Shown: piece by piece, positions 1 through 8,592 of the stretch | Position numbering within the stretch: the first letter of the stretch is position 1 | Layout: each line of letters starts with the position of its first letter | Source of the DNA: JAABRU01 sp041390465 | GTDB lineage: Bacteria > Desulfobacterota > Desulfobacteria > Desulfobacterales > Desulfococcaceae | Assembly: GCA_041390465.1 (NCBI GenBank) | Contig: JAWKPW010000001.1 | Coordinates: 124,001-188,000 of the forward strand | Direction of reading: 5' to 3' | DNA: 64,000 bases | Notes under the pieces: model-generated | Databases searched by the model: none | Told to the model about the DNA's origin: nothing | Seen by the model: only the letters and a program-made list of their open reading frames with translations | Made by a program: the position numbers and the translations under genes

Positions 1-9
1 CAATGTTTC

Positions 10-177
10 TAGGTTCTGTTGACATTTCAGATCAGGAAGCCTGTTTCATGGGTTCCGGACTGAACCGGACACAGCGCTTTGCCTCATTCCGGACAGAATC
101 CGTTAATTCCGCCGGGTTCATACCGCAGGACGTGATTCAGAAAATTCAATGTGTTACAAAAATGTCAACAGAACCTA
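10..177. mobile_element. Miniature IS5-type element (internally deleted) with TA flanks
   Basis: The two ends are inverted copies of GGTTCTGTTGACATTT, lying at about 12-27 and 160-175, and both are flanked by TA, which looks like a target duplication. The same terminus closes the decayed IS5-type transposase near 58.88 kb. The interior (about 130 bp) has no recognisable coding sequence. I infer a non-autonomous derivative mobilised by that IS. Duplication of TA is typical of the IS427 group of the IS5 family. Confidence 0.6.
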
Positions 178-178
178 A

Positions 179-282
179 TACATGACCACGTTGAATCTTA
201 CAGGATTGCAAACTAAATTTTTTCAGAAAATTCAGTTTGTTAATCAGACAGCGATTCTCTTGAAACTAATGTGGTTATGTAC
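179..282. repeat. Palindromic miniature element, ACATGACCACGTT family
   Basis: About 104 bp with imperfect terminal inverted repeats (TACATGACCACGTT at the left, AATGTGGTTATGTA at the right) and an inner palindrome around AAATTCAGTTT. Two more copies lie side by side at 31124-31337 and a fragment starts near 47140. It abuts the IS5-type mini-element and ends at the stop codon of the TonB receptor gene, so it may also act as a 3' end hairpin for that transcript. Confidence 0.6.
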
Positions 283-2177
283 TAAAATGTCATATTCAGA
301 CCGGTGACAAAACGGATACCGTCATCCGGATATCCGTGATGAAATTCAAAATCCGCATCAAAGAGATTGCAAATATTTATAAAGAATTCCAAAGGGATTT
401 CTTTGACAGTAAAGGGCTGCACAGCTTTCAGATCCGCGGTGATATAATCATCCAGTTTCTGGGATTCCTGCGCTTCGGCCTCGCTGTAACGTTCTGCTTC
501 ATAGCGCAGACACGTTTCCAGGCGGGTGTCAAACCGGGGCAGCACATATTTCAGTGTCGTGCTGAATTTGTGCCGGGGCGTATAAGAAAGTTCTTTTCCG
601 GTTTCCCGGTTTTCAGAATCCTGAAGAATATAACTGAAATCGGCAGACAGCCCTGCATCCCAGGCATATTTCAGACTCAGTTCAATCCCGTGCCGCCAGG
701 CTTTGTCCGCATTCACCGGCTGGTAAATCAGGTCGTCCCTTCGCAGATACACAATGGGATCGTCGGTGTCAGTCCGGAACAAAGTGGCCTGAAGCATCCG
801 GTCTTTGCGGAAACGGTATTCAGCGCCCAGGTCATAAGACCATATTTTCTCCTCATCCAGATCCGGGTTGCCCCGCACCTGATCGTAAGAGCCGTGCGCG
901 GGCTGGTAAAGCTGGCCGAATGTCGGCACATTGACCGTATATCCGGCGTTGCCTTTGATCAGCAGATGTTCTGTCAGAGCATAACTCAGGCCCCCGGAAC
1001 ATCCGGGATTGAAATCAAAATCACTGCTGTGATCTCCCCGCAGTCCCAAGGTCGCTGTAACGGTCCCGAAATGGCGGTCAACCTGGGCATGAAGACCGCC
1101 GCTGACCCGGTGATGATCGCCCGTAACGGTGTGGTCCGCATCATCCCGTTCCAGAATGCCGCCCGCGCGAAGCGCCCAGATGCCGCTCTCTTCGGACCAG
1201 GTGCTGTCCGCCTTGATTCCGAATTTTGTGTCTGTCAGATCCGAAGTGAATCCGGACTGGGATTCATCTGTCAGATCCACCTGATCCGCATAGGCTTTCA
1301 GGGAATAATCACCGCTTTCCCCGGCAAATCCCCGCAACTGAAAATCCGCGGAAGCTTTTGCATAACGCTGACGGGCATCCGGTGTGGGATTGTCTGTGGG
1401 ACCGGCGGAACCGTATTCTGAAATATAATAACGTCCGTTGACATCATACTGAAGCGCTGTCTCTGTTTTATGATCCCAGTGGAGGCTGAAAATGCCATTG
1501 TCACGGTCACTGTTGCTGCGCCTGCCATCACTGCGGGTTCCGGCTGCCGTCAGCATGACACTGCCGCTTTCCAAAGGCTGCGTATGGTTCAGGCTGCCTT
1601 CGGCCAGACCGAAAGACCCGGCACTGACTTTGATGCCTGTTTTTCCCTTTTTTGCTTTTTCCTCTGTGTCGGGCTGAAAATCATGGGTGACAATGCTGAT
1701 GGCCCCGTCTGCGGCTCCGGGGCCGAGCCAGACCGGAACCGGCGGTTTGAACACGGTGACAGATTTTACAATGTCAATGGGGATGGTGGACAGATCCGCT
1801 CCTCCGTACTGACTGGAATTGAGAGGCCGTCCGTTGAGCAGCACCAGCACACCGCCGGATTTTCCCGATCCCCGGATGGAGATACGCGTACCGATCCCTG
1901 CGGACGGACGCACTTCCACGCCCGGCATACTGTTTAAGGTTTCTTCCACGCTTAAAAAATTCCGCTCCTGAATCTCCTTCCTGTCCACCACTGTCACCTG
2001 CTGGGGGTGATTTTTTGCATATTCCTCAATTTTCTCAGCGGTTACAGTCATGTTTTCCATAATGACCGGTGCACCGTGACCATGCCCGCCATGCTCCTGT
2101 GCCAATGCACTCAGAACCGGGAAAAGGATGAGTGTCAATAAAAGGATCGCCTGTTTCTGTCTGCTATTCCGGTACAT
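282..2177 (-). CDS. TonB-dependent outer-membrane receptor with His-rich N-terminus
   Basis: Outer-membrane gated channel of about 631 residues. A signal peptide (about 1-26, ending ALA) is followed by a His-rich stretch EHGGHGHG, then the TonB box ENMTVTAEK. The plug domain runs to about residue 165 (NGRPLNSSQYGG, then GAADGAISIVT), and a beta-barrel ends in a terminal Phe (GLNMTF). I start at 2177, where GGGAG lies 8 nt upstream; an upstream in-frame ATG at 2192 is possible. It is the last gene of a riboswitch-led operon after DUF2162, ExbB-like and DUF2149 genes and overlaps the stop of the DUF2149 gene. Size and context resemble BtuB-type corrinoid receptors; the His cluster could bind a metal or metal complex. 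Substrate is inferred, not shown. Confidence 0.88.
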   Translation of the reverse strand: MYRNSRQKQAILLLTLILFPVLSALAQEHGGHGHGAPVIMENMTVTAEKIEEYAKNHPQQVTVVDRKEIQERNFLSVEETLNSMPGVEVRPSAGIGTRISIRGSGKSGGVLVLLNGRPLNSSQYGGADLSTIPIDIVKSVTVFKPPVPVWLGPGAADGAISIVTHDFQPDTEEKAKKGKTGIKVSAGSFGLAEGSLNHTQPLESGSVMLTAAGTRSDGRRSNSDRDNGIFSLHWDHKTETALQYDVNGRYYISEYGSAGPTDNPTPDARQRYAKASADFQLRGFAGESGDYSLKAYADQVDLTDESQSGFTSDLTDTKFGIKADSTWSEESGIWALRAGGILERDDADHTVTGDHHRVSGGLHAQVDRHFGTVTATLGLRGDHSSDFDFNPGCSGGLSYALTEHLLIKGNAGYTVNVPTFGQLYQPAHGSYDQVRGNPDLDEEKIWSYDLGAEYRFRKDRMLQATLFRTDTDDPIVYLRRDDLIYQPVNADKAWRHGIELSLKYAWDAGLSADFSYILQDSENRETGKELSYTPRHKFSTTLKYVLPRFDTRLETCLRYEAERYSEAEAQESQKLDDYITADLKAVQPFTVKEIPLEFFINICNLFDADFEFHHGYPDDGIRFVTGLNMTF

Positions 2178-2523
2178 ACACCATACTCCCATCTTCCAGT
2201 TTGTAGGCGGTGCCGAGACGCCGGCCCCGGCCCTGCACGGTATCTTTGCTCACTTTCATGGCCCTGATCTTTTTTCCCTGTTTGCTGATGATTTCCATCT
2301 CCTGATTCTGCGCGTTCTGCCTGATCATGGTAAAAGAGGATGTTTCGCTGAAAAGATCTTCCATATGATACACGCTGAACAGGGCCATAATCAGCCCCAC
2401 AATGAAGACCAGCCCGATATCAAAGAGATTGGCAACGCCGTTCATGGGATCATCATCACCAAATGCCTGCTCTCCGAATCCTTTTTTGGATTTTCTAATT
2501 CGGCGCGTTGTCATATACCGCAT
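2164..2523 (-). CDS. DUF2149 single-pass membrane protein
   Basis: About 119 residues. A basic cytoplasmic N-terminus (MTTRRIRKSKKG) precedes one hydrophobic segment at about 33-53 (LFDIGLVFIVGLIMALFSVY) and a soluble, probably periplasmic tail. This is the layout of an ExbD/TolR-like partner and agrees with the DUF2149 family, known to sit beside MotA/ExbB-type and CobN-like genes. The start at 2523 falls inside the end of the upstream channel gene, giving a 29-nt overlap that suggests translational coupling. Longer starts run through the upstream gene and lack support. Role inferred: partner of the proton channel that energises the outer-membrane receptor or the periplasmic chelatase. Confidence 0.75.
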   Translation of the reverse strand: MRYMTTRRIRKSKKGFGEQAFGDDDPMNGVANLFDIGLVFIVGLIMALFSVYHMEDLFSETSSFTMIRQNAQNQEMEIISKQGKKIRAMKVSKDTVQGRGRRLGTAYKLEDGSMVYVPE

Positions 2524-3166
2524 GGGACATCCTTTCTTTTTGGTCTTTTTGGCTCTCCCTGTGGGCAGCAAGCATTTCGGTTGCCAGTTCCATGTTTTTG
2601 ATATCCTCCTCAATCCACCGCCTGCGGATGGTGTAAAAGAAAAAGGCTGTTGTGCCGATGGCCAGACCGGTTACAGTGGTGGTGAAGGCAATGACCAGAT
2701 CCGCGGAAAGCCGGGTCATATCCCCCTGACCCAGGGCTGCCAGACCGGTTCCCATGGGAATCAATGTGCCGATCAGTCCCAGGGACGGGGCCACCCGCAC
2801 CAGAATGCGGAGCCGGTCCATGGATTTCCACATCTCCAGCGTACTTGTCTGGAGCAGATTCTCAATGGCCGCGTCCGCATTGCTTTTCTGCTGAAGGATT
2901 TCCAGAAGCGTGCTGCGGTAGCGTTTCACCCGGTGGGAAAGCATATCATCTGTTTTCTCATTTCTCAGACTGTTTTTCAGAATGTCCGGCAGAAGCTGCG
3001 GCGGACATTTGCGGAGACGAATCCGTTCCAGCCACTCGGCAAAAAAAGTGCCTCCATAGGCAATGACAAACAGGATCAGCACGGCCAGCAGAAACAGCAC
3101 CGGGTAAAGCAGAGACGCGGATACCAGATAAATGAAGGTTTTCAGCAATGCTCCGATGTCTGTCAT
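2495..3166 (-). CDS. MotA/TolQ/ExbB-family proton channel protein
   Basis: Inner-membrane protein of 223 residues with an N-terminal membrane helix (about 10-37), a long cytoplasmic stretch and a C-terminal helix pair. The family hallmark is clear: VAPSLGLIGTLIPMG at about 132-146 followed by DLVIAFTTTVTGLAIGTTA at about 159-177. ExbB/TolQ proteins form the proton-driven stator that energises TonB or Tol systems. The ATG at 3166 overlaps the upstream stop (ATGA) and has GGAGG about 5 nt before it. It lies between the DUF2162 and DUF2149 genes, so the probable complex is this channel plus DUF2149 in place of ExbB-ExbD. Confidence 0.87.
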   Translation of the reverse strand: MTDIGALLKTFIYLVSASLLYPVLFLLAVLILFVIAYGGTFFAEWLERIRLRKCPPQLLPDILKNSLRNEKTDDMLSHRVKRYRSTLLEILQQKSNADAAIENLLQTSTLEMWKSMDRLRILVRVAPSLGLIGTLIPMGTGLAALGQGDMTRLSADLVIAFTTTVTGLAIGTTAFFFYTIRRRWIEEDIKNMELATEMLAAHRESQKDQKERMSHAVYDNAPN

Positions 3167-3921
3167 GCGTCCCTCCAGATGTTTAATAATGTGAAAGCAA
3201 AACCGCCTGCAAATGTCAGTGCAATGAACAGAGCAAAGAAAATCAGATCATCGAAAGCCTGCGGAGAATTTTCGGAAGAAGCCAGAGACATTCGGTAGAT
3301 TTTGTCCGCATCCGCAAACTGGGGCATGACCGTGACCGAAAGCAGAAAATAGACGGCAATGAGCATCATGGCCCCGCCCAGTATCACCTCCGGAGAAGCA
3401 TTCTGTCCTTTGCTTCCCGCGGCCATTACCCGCACAGTTGCCAACGTGACGGAGAGATACACAAAGAACAGACACAGGGCAGCCGTTGACAGACCGTCCG
3501 GATAACAGGCCGTCAGGAAGCTGAGGGAGAGAAATATGACTGTGGCACAGACCGGGCAGGGAATGGCCAGCAGAAGCCATCCCCGGCTTTTGCCGTGCAT
3601 CGTTTCATGTTTCCGCCCATGCTCCCGCAGCAGACGCAGCCCCCAAAGAAGCAGCAGCCCGGCCATCACCAGGTGAATAATCATGCCTGACTGTATCCAT
3701 GCCTGCAGTGCTGCCATATGCTGCATGAGATCCAGTTTTTCCAGAACAAAGCCGGACGCGCAGAAAAGTGAAAAATAGGTGAGGCTGAATACCGTCCATG
3801 CCCCGGTTTTTGCGCGGGCCGAAGCCGTCCGGCTCAGATAATAATGAAGCCCCACCCCGCTTTTGACAGCAAAGATGCCGATACAGAACACAATTCCCAG
3901 AATCAGACTTTTACATTCCAT
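3163..3921 (-). CDS. DUF2162-type polytopic membrane protein (putative transporter)
   Basis: About 252 residues with six or seven hydrophobic segments spread along the whole length, and a short Cys motif AIPCPVCATVIF near the middle. It matches my recollection of DUF2162, annotated as a predicted transporter and often next to MotA/ExbB, DUF2149 and CobN-like genes. The start at 3921 (MECKSLILG) has AGGAAA upstream; the longer in-frame start at 3984 would add an unconserved leader. It is the first gene after the riboswitch and terminator at 4.05-4.42 kb, so corrinoid levels probably control it. The Cys pair could bind a metal, which is speculation. Confidence 0.75.
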   Translation of the reverse strand: MECKSLILGIVFCIGIFAVKSGVGLHYYLSRTASARAKTGAWTVFSLTYFSLFCASGFVLEKLDLMQHMAALQAWIQSGMIIHLVMAGLLLLWGLRLLREHGRKHETMHGKSRGWLLLAIPCPVCATVIFLSLSFLTACYPDGLSTAALCLFFVYLSVTLATVRVMAAGSKGQNASPEVILGGAMMLIAVYFLLSVTVMPQFADADKIYRMSLASSENSPQAFDDLIFFALFIALTFAGGFAFTLLNIWRDA

Positions 3922-4044
3922 GCATGTTTCCTTTCTTAATTTTGATGAATCGGCAGAAAGTCCGAATTTTACATTCTGCGTCACTCCGTAGAAAGCCGGC
4001 GTGACAGGCTTTTTGCTTTTTGCAGATTCATCAATTTTTTTCCT

Positions 4045-4087
4045 GCAAAAACAAAAATCCCCGGACCGAAATATTTCGATCCGGGGA
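4045..4087 (-). terminator. Intrinsic terminator of the cobalamin riboswitch (unit 1)
   Basis: Read on the minus strand, a G/C-rich stem (CCCCGGA... with ...TCCGGGG, 4059-4086) is followed by a T-rich tract. It stands between the aptamer and the DUF2162 start, so it is the likely expression platform. A nearly identical hairpin follows the second riboswitch at 11924-11951. Confidence 0.8.
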
Positions 4088-4251
4088 TGTCCCTTTTTAT
4101 CCGCAGATATATATCTTCATGCCCAAACCCTTGTCCGCGGGGTTTGGCCATTTACAGTCTTCCAGATAAAACGTTTGCGTGCGTTATCGCTCAGAGATAT
4201 ATCTTCTCCCTGCTGCCTTCCCAAAAGTTTTATTTGAAAGCCTGTATTATT

Positions 4252-4418
4252 ATGTCATTCAGGCAGGTCTTCTGACTTTCGGATCCTCCGGATAACTGCG
4301 CCTTCCCATCCCTTTTCAGACAGTGGCATATTGCAGTATCCGTCCCCGATTACAGCGGCGGGCCCGTTCCCGGTTTTCACGGGATTCCCTTTTCAGCCTT
4401 TTGGGCACCTGAATCAAT
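4252..4418 (-). promoter_or_regulatory. Cobalamin riboswitch (unit 1)
   Basis: The minus strand carries the conserved elements in order: TTCAGGTGCCC entry, the core GGGAATCCCGTGAAA, the CGGGCCCGCCGCTGTAA segment, the B12 box GCCACTG, GGGAAGGCGC, and the closing AAGTCAGAAGACCTGCC. It lies about 330 nt ahead of the DUF2162 start with an intrinsic terminator in between, so corrinoid binding should switch the operon off by termination. Confidence 0.93.
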
Positions 4419-4430
4419 TTTTTTCAGGCA

Positions 4431-4459
4431 GTATTAGCGAATAAATCTCAGTCTGTCAA
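4431..4459 (-). promoter_or_regulatory. Sigma70-type promoter for riboswitch unit 1
   Basis: On the minus strand TTGACA (4454-4459) and TAATAC (4431-4436) are separated by 17 nt, just upstream of the aptamer. The spacer and both boxes are nearly identical to the promoter of unit 2 at 12284-12312. Confidence 0.78.
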
Positions 4460-4505
4460 GCAATCTTTGTTTCTCAGCATCTTCAAAATCAGGCGGCAGG
4501 GATGC

Positions 4506-4646
4506 AATGCCGAATCACCATTGAAACCATATGTTGCGGAAGGCAGTGCCGATTCACCGCCGATTTTATGCGGTGCTTTCAGTTTATTGTGACCTTTGTG
4601 TCCTTTTTGGTTAAAAGAAAGCATGGGTTCAAAGGAGAATCGGTAT
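4506..4646. repeat. MITE-like element with ATACCGATTC... termini
   Basis: About 140 bp. The left end (TGCCGAATCACCATTGAAAC) and the right end (GGTTCAAAGGAGAATCGGTA) are inverted copies of each other. The interior carries the recurring GTGACCTTTGTGTCCTTT motif. The same family occurs at 5.5-5.9, 12.46, 15.84, 34.2 and 53.7 kb, always between genes. Confidence 0.7.
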
Positions 4647-4708
4647 AAAAATGAACAGGTTTCCGTAACTTTTTTCAGAATCCCGACCGCAAGACAGGGA
4701 AAGCAGGA

Positions 4709-5359
4709 TTATGGTAAAAGAGATTTCAGTGCAGCAAGGTTTTCCTCTTCATCAAACAATGCCCGTACCGGAATATCAAAGCCCTGAACCGCCTGTGATT
4801 TTACGATACCGGAATCCATTTTGACACGGAGGGTGTAGCTGTCTTTGTCCAGAATATATTGTTCCACTGTGCAGATTACCGGGTCTATAATCCAATATTC
4901 CTGAACCCCGTGCGCGGCATAATCCATCCATTTGATACTCCGGTCGTTTTTTTCGGTACTTGGTGAAATGATTTCCGCAATAAAATCCGGAGCCGGGAAC
5001 TTCATCTGTCCCGGTTTGAATGTTGCGGATTTTTCCCGGTTCCAGAAGCAGATATCCGGTTCATAATCATTGCGGGTCAGGGTAACCAAGGTCTTTTCAT
5101 ATCCCACAAATCCGAGTTTGTGAATCCGGACATGGATATCCAAAAGTGCCAGCAACAGTTTTCCTGTGACAGTGTGTTCAATTCTGACCGGTGAGTGCAT
5201 GATGATTTCTCCGTTGATGAATTCCGCTTTCTGCTGTTCTGTGATTTCTTCGTAGAACCGCTCCCGCTTTTTCCGCTCTTCATAAAGAACGGATTGAATC
5301 TGCCGGGAATACAGTTCCAGTTTGGGGGAAGAGATAAGCTGTTCAAGGATGGATTCCAT
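4709..5359 (-). CDS. Uma2 family protein (PD-(D/E)XK nuclease fold)
   Basis: About 216 residues. Uma2/DUF820 signature elements are present: EFINGEIIMHSPV, then YEPDICFW, APDFIAEIISPSTEKND, YAAHGVQEYWIIDP and a C-terminal strand region. The acidic residues of the PD-(D/E)XK core are in place. The family is often expanded in cyanobacteria and in large deltaproteobacteria, and its function is not established. The start at 5359 is fixed by AGGAGG 5 nt upstream. The gene stands alone, between repeat-filled spacers, and separates the two cobalamin-regulated units. Remnants of related genes lie at 57.6 and 61.75 kb. Confidence 0.85.
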   Translation of the reverse strand: MESILEQLISSPKLELYSRQIQSVLYEERKKRERFYEEITEQQKAEFINGEIIMHSPVRIEHTVTGKLLLALLDIHVRIHKLGFVGYEKTLVTLTRNDYEPDICFWNREKSATFKPGQMKFPAPDFIAEIISPSTEKNDRSIKWMDYAAHGVQEYWIIDPVICTVEQYILDKDSYTLRVKMDSGIVKSQAVQGFDIPVRALFDEEENLAALKSLLP

Positions 5360-5525
5360 GTTGTCCTCCTCTGGATTTCTGCAATACTTTTTTTCATCGG
5401 TTTTCAAATAAACTGTAAACAGAAAATTCTTTTATGTCAATGAACAAGAAAATGATGTGTATTTTTTTATCTTGCCGTTCATGCTGATTCAGCAGATTGG
5501 GAATATCCGCATGATCTGCATAACA

Positions 5526-5922
5526 GATACCGATTCCCCATTGAAAACATACAGATTTTCAGATAATATCATTGTGCAGGCCGGGGTGAATGCAGTGAAC
5601 CCCAACACTTTGAATTTGTTGGGGTTCGTTCCTCACCCCAACCTACTTATATTGAACAAATCAATGGCGATTCGGTATTATACCGATTCGCCGTTGATTT
5701 TATACAGTGCTGCAGGTTTTTGTGACCTTTGTGCCCCATCTTTTTGTCCTTTGTGGTAAAACAAATCCGGAGGAAAGCATGGTTTCAAGGGAGAATCGGC
5801 ATATTGCCCACTTTTCGACAGCTCAGTTTAATCCTCATAACGCATGATTATAAGTACCCGGTCATACCGATTTCCCATTGAAAACATGCCTGTATTGGAG
5901 CAAATCAATGGCGAATCGGTAT
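5526..5922. repeat. Cluster of three MITE-like copies in the cobN-Uma2 spacer
   Basis: Three elements with ATACCGATTC termini lie close together: 5526-5678, 5680-5802 and a 59-bp short form at 5864-5922. The first carries an inner palindrome (5583-5643) with arms GGGGTGAA... and ...CACCCC, shared with the element at 29385-29449. They fill the roughly 650-bp space between the Uma2 gene and the 3' end of cobN. I see no gene here. Confidence 0.65.
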
Positions 5923-6012
5923 GAGGGAACTTCATCGGAATGCTGCCCGGAATTCAGAATTTCCCTGAAAGGGCAGTTTGACACAGCCGGGATCAACGGA
6001 CTGGGAATCGTA

Positions 6013-8592
6013 TTATTTTTTCCGTCCGGCCCCCCAGACAAACAGAGCAATTATCAGAAGAATGAACAAAGAAGCCGCCCACTGAATGCCGGATGAGGTC
6101 ATTTCAGTGGATTCGTCTTTTTTATTCATGTCTTCCATTTTATAGCCTTTCACGCTTTCGCCTGTCTGCTTTGCAGATTGCTTCGGTGCGGCTTCTTTTG
6201 CCCCGGATTTTTCCTGTGCGGCGGTATCGGACGGTGCGTCTGCCGCGCTTTGTTTCAGATCCCTTCGGAGCTTCTCCAGCAGATTTTTCCGTTCCGCCAC
6301 CTGCTGCTCCAGCGGCTTTTTCGCCATCTGCTCAATGGCCATTCTGAATTTTTCAACCATTTCCGGTGACAGCACGCCCGGCAGGGAAATGATATTCACC
6401 ACCATCTGATTCAGCAGGGGATTGTTGCAGGTGTGGTCGCAGCAGGCCACGCCTTTTTCAATCACGTTCATGGCGTATTCCGCGGCCAGTTTTTTCTGCA
6501 CCTTTTCCTCGGCTTTCCAGTAATCCTTGCGCACGGCCTCCAGCATCCTGGCTGTCATGGACTGGTAGGCCCAGGGATTTTCTTTTTGGAAAAATTCCTT
6601 TATTTCCTGACCGTATTTGTCTTCCACATAGACCTCGTAGGTCTGATCCCAAAGGCTTTTGTCCACTGCATTGGGCGTTGTGACCTGCCAGCCCCACATG
6701 TTTTCCAGGAACTCGGCCATTTCCCTCGCGCCTGCATAGTTTTCCTTTTTCATGCCTTCGATCCATTTGGGATTCAGGTAGCGGCTGCGCATTTCCCGTC
6801 CCAATGTTGCGGAAAGCACTTCCACATGGCCCTGACCCAAGGTTCGCTGCATGGAGACAAAAACTTCCGGATCTTTGCCGGATTCTTTGCGCACGGCCAT
6901 GCTCAGACCGCCGAGGTACTGGAACATATCATCATTGTCCATTGTGCCATAGAGATTGGAAGATATGGTGTGGACTGTGGCATCCACGGATTTGAGATGA
7001 TCCCGGTAGGTATTTTCCATGGGCTTTCCCCACAGATCCGCAGAATATCCGAAAGACTGCATTTTGATAAATCCCTGCTCTGCCACAATATCATCTTCTT
7101 CCCACAGGCCGCTGTTGCCGCTCATGTCATCCACTTTGGTGCCGTATGCACCGGGGGGAGCGCTGTAGAGACGCACCAGGGAGAGTTTTTCCGCTTCTTC
7201 CGGGGAATGGCCTGCATTTATGAGGGATTGGGCCACCTGCTGCGAATGTTTGCGGATGAAATTATCCAGATCGGTCAATGCGGCCGCTTTTTTTACGGCT
7301 TCATCCAGCATCAGGGCCACGGGCGGAAAGGTGTCGCGGAACAGGCCGGACATCTGCAGCAGCACGTCAATGCGGGGACGGTTCAGTTCCCCGGCCGGAA
7401 TCGGGATAACCTCCTTCACCTTGTCCCGGTGATCCCATACGGGAGTCATTCCCATGAGATACAGGGCCGTTGCCACATTGATGCCTTCATCCCGGATGGT
7501 TTCCACAGACCAGAGCACCAGCCCCACCTGTTCGGGCCAGGCATTGTCATGTTTTTTCCGATAGGATTCCAGCAGTTCCATCGCTGCCTTTTTACCGTTT
7601 TCCCAAGCTTCTTTGGACGGCACTTTTTCCGGATCAAATGCGTAAAAATTCTTGCCGGTGGGCAGGCTTTCGGGATTGCGGATGGGATCATTGCCGGAGG
7701 CAGGGGGAATAAATCCGCCGGAAAGTCCCCGGATCAGGCTGTCCATTTCAGACGGCCCGCAGGCCCGGATCTGTTCCGCATAAAATTCTGCGGTCTGCTC
7801 TCCTTTTTCCGCCATAGCCTGTGCGGTTTCTGTCAAAGCTTCGTCCGAAGGCGAAAGGCCGAAGGTATGCAGACCGTAGGGAATCATTTCTGTTTTGAGT
7901 TCCAGCAGATAATGTTCGATCTTTTCCAACGAATCCTCATCCACGCTTTCCAGTTCCAAATCCTTGTCCAGCCCCAGGCGGAGACTCATCTCCCGGATGC
8001 GCTCCAGGCGGGCCGTCTGAATCTGTTCGGAAGATGCGCTCTCATATTCACTGATCAGCGTAGCCAGTAATGTATATTCCTCATACACACCGCCCCGCTT
8101 GAAAGGCGGCACAGCATGGTCAATGATGACCCCCCGGCCCCGGCGTTTGGCCTGAATGCCTTCTCCCACATCATCCACGATATAGGGATAGAGATTGGGA
8201 ATGTCGCCGATGAGGACTTCCGGGGGGCATTTCCAGGTCAGCCCGGCCTGTTTGCCCGGCAGCCATTCATGGGTTCCGTGGGTTCCCAGGCTGATCATGG
8301 CATCGGGTTTTATTTTTTCCTGCAGCCAGTAGTAAAAAGCATTGTACTGGTGATGGGGATATAAGACCGTGCTGTGGTAGAGTTTATCCGGATCATCGTC
8401 AAAACCCCGCACCGGCTGGGGTGCGAGAATCAGATTTCCCAGGCGGATGCAGGGGATGACAAATTTCCCGTTCTTGACCATGATTTTTGTGTCTTCGGCC
8501 TTTCCCCCAGTCCTTTTGCCACCTTTTCCTGAAATCTTCCGGCCTTTCTGCCAGCCATTTTTTGTACTCATCCATATCCACAAAGGCCGCAT
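6013..8592 (-). CDS. cobN: CobN-like chelatase, C-terminal part, with C-terminal membrane anchor (downstream of frameshift)
   Basis: Carries most of a CobN/BchH-type large chelatase subunit. Homology begins near 8500 with AEDTKIMVKNGKFVIP; the hallmark GTHGTHEWLPGKQAGL and IGDIPNLYPYIVDDVGEG follow, and then AYGTKVDDMSGNSGLWEE and the TLGQGHVEVLSATLGREMRS region. After an Ala/Lys-rich linker, a hydrophobic segment (AASLFILLIIALFVWGAG) and GRKK end the protein, so it is anchored in the inner membrane. Classical cobaltochelatase CobN is cytosolic; a signal peptide (in the upstream part) plus a membrane anchor suggests a periplasmic enzyme acting on imported corrinoid or other tetrapyrrole. The roughly 30 residues before 8500 are out-of-frame readings of the upstream part. 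Confidence 0.85.
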   Translation of the reverse strand: MRPLWIWMSTKNGWQKGRKISGKGGKRTGGKAEDTKIMVKNGKFVIPCIRLGNLILAPQPVRGFDDDPDKLYHSTVLYPHHQYNAFYYWLQEKIKPDAMISLGTHGTHEWLPGKQAGLTWKCPPEVLIGDIPNLYPYIVDDVGEGIQAKRRGRGVIIDHAVPPFKRGGVYEEYTLLATLISEYESASSEQIQTARLERIREMSLRLGLDKDLELESVDEDSLEKIEHYLLELKTEMIPYGLHTFGLSPSDEALTETAQAMAEKGEQTAEFYAEQIRACGPSEMDSLIRGLSGGFIPPASGNDPIRNPESLPTGKNFYAFDPEKVPSKEAWENGKKAAMELLESYRKKHDNAWPEQVGLVLWSVETIRDEGINVATALYLMGMTPVWDHRDKVKEVIPIPAGELNRPRIDVLLQMSGLFRDTFPPVALMLDEAVKKAAALTDLDNFIRKHSQQVAQSLINAGHSPEEAEKLSLVRLYSAPPGAYGTKVDDMSGNSGLWEEDDIVAEQGFIKMQSFGYSADLWGKPMENTYRDHLKSVDATVHTISSNLYGTMDNDDMFQYLGGLSMAVRKESGKDPEVFVSMQRTLGQGHVEVLSATLGREMRSRYLNPKWIEGMKKENYAGAREMAEFLENMWGWQVTTPNAVDKSLWDQTYEVYVEDKYGQEIKEFFQKENPWAYQSMTARMLEAVRKDYWKAEEKVQKKLAAEYAMNVIEKGVACCDHTCNNPLLNQMVVNIISLPGVLSPEMVEKFRMAIEQMAKKPLEQQVAERKNLLEKLRRDLKQSAADAPSDTAAQEKSGAKEAAPKQSAKQTGESVKGYKMEDMNKKDESTEMTSSGIQWAASLFILLIIALFVWGAGRKK

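Noticed and set aside
336..1421. 361-residue plus-strand open frame
   Set aside because: Antisense to the TonB receptor; composition without domains, no ribosome site.
6433..8070. 545-residue plus-strand open frame
   Set aside because: Antisense shadow of the CobN-like gene, His/Phe-rich and without recognisable motif.
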